Shown in pieces: positions 35,464-36,261 of a stretch of 36,261 nucleotides of DNA. Under the pieces are notes generated by a model, which saw only the letters and a program-made list of their open reading frames with translations, was not told where the DNA came from and did no database searches. The position numbers were made by a program, and so were the translations under genes. The stretch lies in assembly GCF_025660655.1 (NCBI RefSeq), contig NZ_JAOTIN010000015.1, positions 1 to 36,261 on the forward strand, read 5' to 3'. The DNA is from Streptococcus sp. CSL10205-OR2. Its GTDB lineage: Bacteria > Bacillota > Bacilli > Lactobacillales > Streptococcaceae. Every line of letters starts with the position of its first letter. Positions within the stretch are counted from its first letter, which is position 1.

Positions 35464-36111
35464 ATGAAATTATATTTTATTAGGCATGGTAAAACCCTCT
35501 CAAATCTTGAAGGACGTTTTCAAGGTAGTACAATGGATTCTAAGCTTCTGCCTGAAGCTTATGATGATCTTAGTCTTTTAGGACAAGAACTTCGTCATAT
35601 CAAATTTGATGAGGTTTATACGAGTGACTTACCAAGGGCCATTAAAAGTGCTGAAATGATTCTAGAAGAAAATAATCACACTCACACACTACAAACAACA
35701 AAGCAACTTCGCGAATGGTATCTTGGCAGTCTTGAAGGGAAAAAAATTAGTATTGCAAAGGCGATTTATCCTAAACAAATTAGAGCTTTCTATCATAACC
35801 TAGCACAATTTTCACCTTCTATTTTTGAAGCAGAGACACTCTATCAAGTTACTCATCGTATCATTGATGTCATTCAATCACTTGATGAAAATAATGACAA
35901 TGTTCTTATTGTTGGGCATGGAGCAAGTCTTAGTGCAACCATTCATTGTTTACTAGGCTATGAACCAAGTGAATTTAAAAAATTAGGTCACTTAGACAAT
36001 ACTAGTCTTACCATTCTTGAGACCACTAATTTAAAAGATTTTCAACTTATTGAGTGGAATAATACTGAACATCTTGAAAAAGCCCAAAAAACAATCGTCA
36101 CGTCAAATTAA
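35464..36111 (+). CDS. Histidine phosphatase (phosphoglycerate mutase-like) family protein
   Basis: A 215-residue cytoplasmic enzyme. The phosphorylated histidine is His8 in IRHGKT; other catalytic residues visible are Arg58 in DLPRA, Glu84 in REWYLGSLEG, and His152 in VGHGAS. This is the branch of the superfamily with small phosphatases (such as alpha-ribazole phosphatase or YhfR/PhoE-like), so the substrate is not predictable. AAGGAG sits just before the ATG. It follows the ybaK gene by 39 bp and precedes an IS element, so it is probably the last gene of the popT operon. Confidence 0.85.
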   Translation: MKLYFIRHGKTLSNLEGRFQGSTMDSKLLPEAYDDLSLLGQELRHIKFDEVYTSDLPRAIKSAEMILEENNHTHTLQTTKQLREWYLGSLEGKKISIAKAIYPKQIRAFYHNLAQFSPSIFEAETLYQVTHRIIDVIQSLDENNDNVLIVGHGASLSATIHCLLGYEPSEFKKLGHLDNTSLTILETTNLKDFQLIEWNNTEHLEKAQKTIVTSN

Positions 36112-36134
36112 AAAGAAACAGAAAAAAATTTTTT

Positions 36135-36189
36135 GGCTCTATAATATCTGTAGTGGGTAACTCCACCACAGAAGTTATAGGGCTTTTTC
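36135..36189 (+). terminator. Transcription terminator formed by the IS terminal repeat
   Basis: The IS end pairs with the sequence after it: GCTCTATAA, CTGT and GTGG on the left arm match CCAC, ACAG and TTATAGGGC on the right arm, with small internal bulges, followed by TTTTT. It would stop transcripts from the histidine phosphatase operon and shield the transposase gene from read-through. Confidence 0.7.
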
Positions 36190-36261
36190 AATGCAGACAA
36201 AAAGTCCCATATGACTTATAATGAAAAGCGACAAAACCACTCATTAGAAAGAATCATATGG
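36135..36261 (+). mobile_element. Left end of an ISL3-family insertion sequence
   Basis: The end GGCTCTATAATATCTGTAGT matches the terminal repeat at 126-99 (minus strand) at 22 of 28 positions. A TATAAT (36217-36222) follows, and the likely transposase start ATG is at 36258-36260, the last bases of the window. The arrangement (repeat, hairpin, promoter, then transposase) is that of IS1167/IS1193-like ISL3 elements. It points in the same direction as the element at the left edge. Confidence 0.7.

Overview
The window is an AT-rich (roughly 35-37% GC by eye) low-GC Gram-positive chromosome segment, almost certainly Streptococcus. Three things point there: the gene neighbourhoods (upp-clpP-ylbG-livJHMGF, divergent murJ/murE, prfB-ftsE-ftsX, ppc-ftsW-tuf-tpiA, a murM/murN pair), MurE carrying the L-lysine-type DDPNxEDP motif, and Ppc, MurE and MurM N-termini that match streptococcal proteins as I remember them. 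A pyogenic-group species such as S. uberis, S. parauberis or S. agalactiae is plausible, but I cannot resolve the species.

Layout. 1-160: the right end of an ISL3-family insertion sequence (transposase C-terminus and inverted repeat) abutting what looks like the terminal repeat of an IS3-family element. 192-4744 (minus): branched-chain amino acid ABC importer livJHMGF, with a near-perfect CodY box upstream of the livJ promoter. 4853-6638 (minus): ylbG, clpP (CtsR operator over its promoter) and upp. 6773-9948: lipid II flippase murJ (minus) and murE (plus), whose promoters share one -35 site. 10033-10674: a metallo-beta-lactamase-fold hydrolase. 10734-13461 (minus): ftsX, ftsE and prfB, the last with the classical programmed +1 frameshift. 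13898-16579 (minus): a P-type cation ATPase behind a yybP-ykoY (Mn2+) riboswitch. 16768-18532: a DUF1934 protein and an HD-domain phosphohydrolase. 18798-22050 (plus): Cof-type phosphatase, murM and murN. 22099-24211 (minus): tpiA and tuf. 24337-25810 (minus): an ECF sigma factor with a membrane-anchored anti-sigma/regulator. 25888-29945 (minus): ftsW and ppc. 30119-32387 (plus): pepF and a glutathione peroxidase. 32434-33279: a membrane-anchored GH25 muramidase-like protein. 33302-34029: a TPP riboswitch and thiT. 34109-36111: a DUF368 (PopT-type undecaprenyl-phosphate translocase) gene, a YbaK/EbsC deacylase and a histidine phosphatase. 36135-36261: the left end of an ISL3 element in the same orientation as the one at the left edge.

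How it fits together. Much of the region serves the cell envelope. MurE, MurM and MurN build the branched stem peptide, MurJ flips lipid II, a DUF368 protein probably recycles the lipid carrier, FtsW polymerises septal glycan, and FtsEX drives a septal hydrolase. The rest is core metabolism, proteostasis and translation. Regulation is unusually legible: CodY, CtsR, Mn2+ and TPP riboswitches, the RF2 frameshift, and a self-directed ECF promoter.

The most unusual parts are the ECF sigma/anti-sigma module between ftsW and tuf, three genes whose promoter -10 lies 6-7 nt before the ATG (probable leaderless mRNAs), and the pair of ISL3 ends at both edges. Those ends suggest the window is an assembly contig broken at a multicopy IS. 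I found no CRISPR array, prophage, tRNA or rRNA, and no clearly novel multi-gene system.
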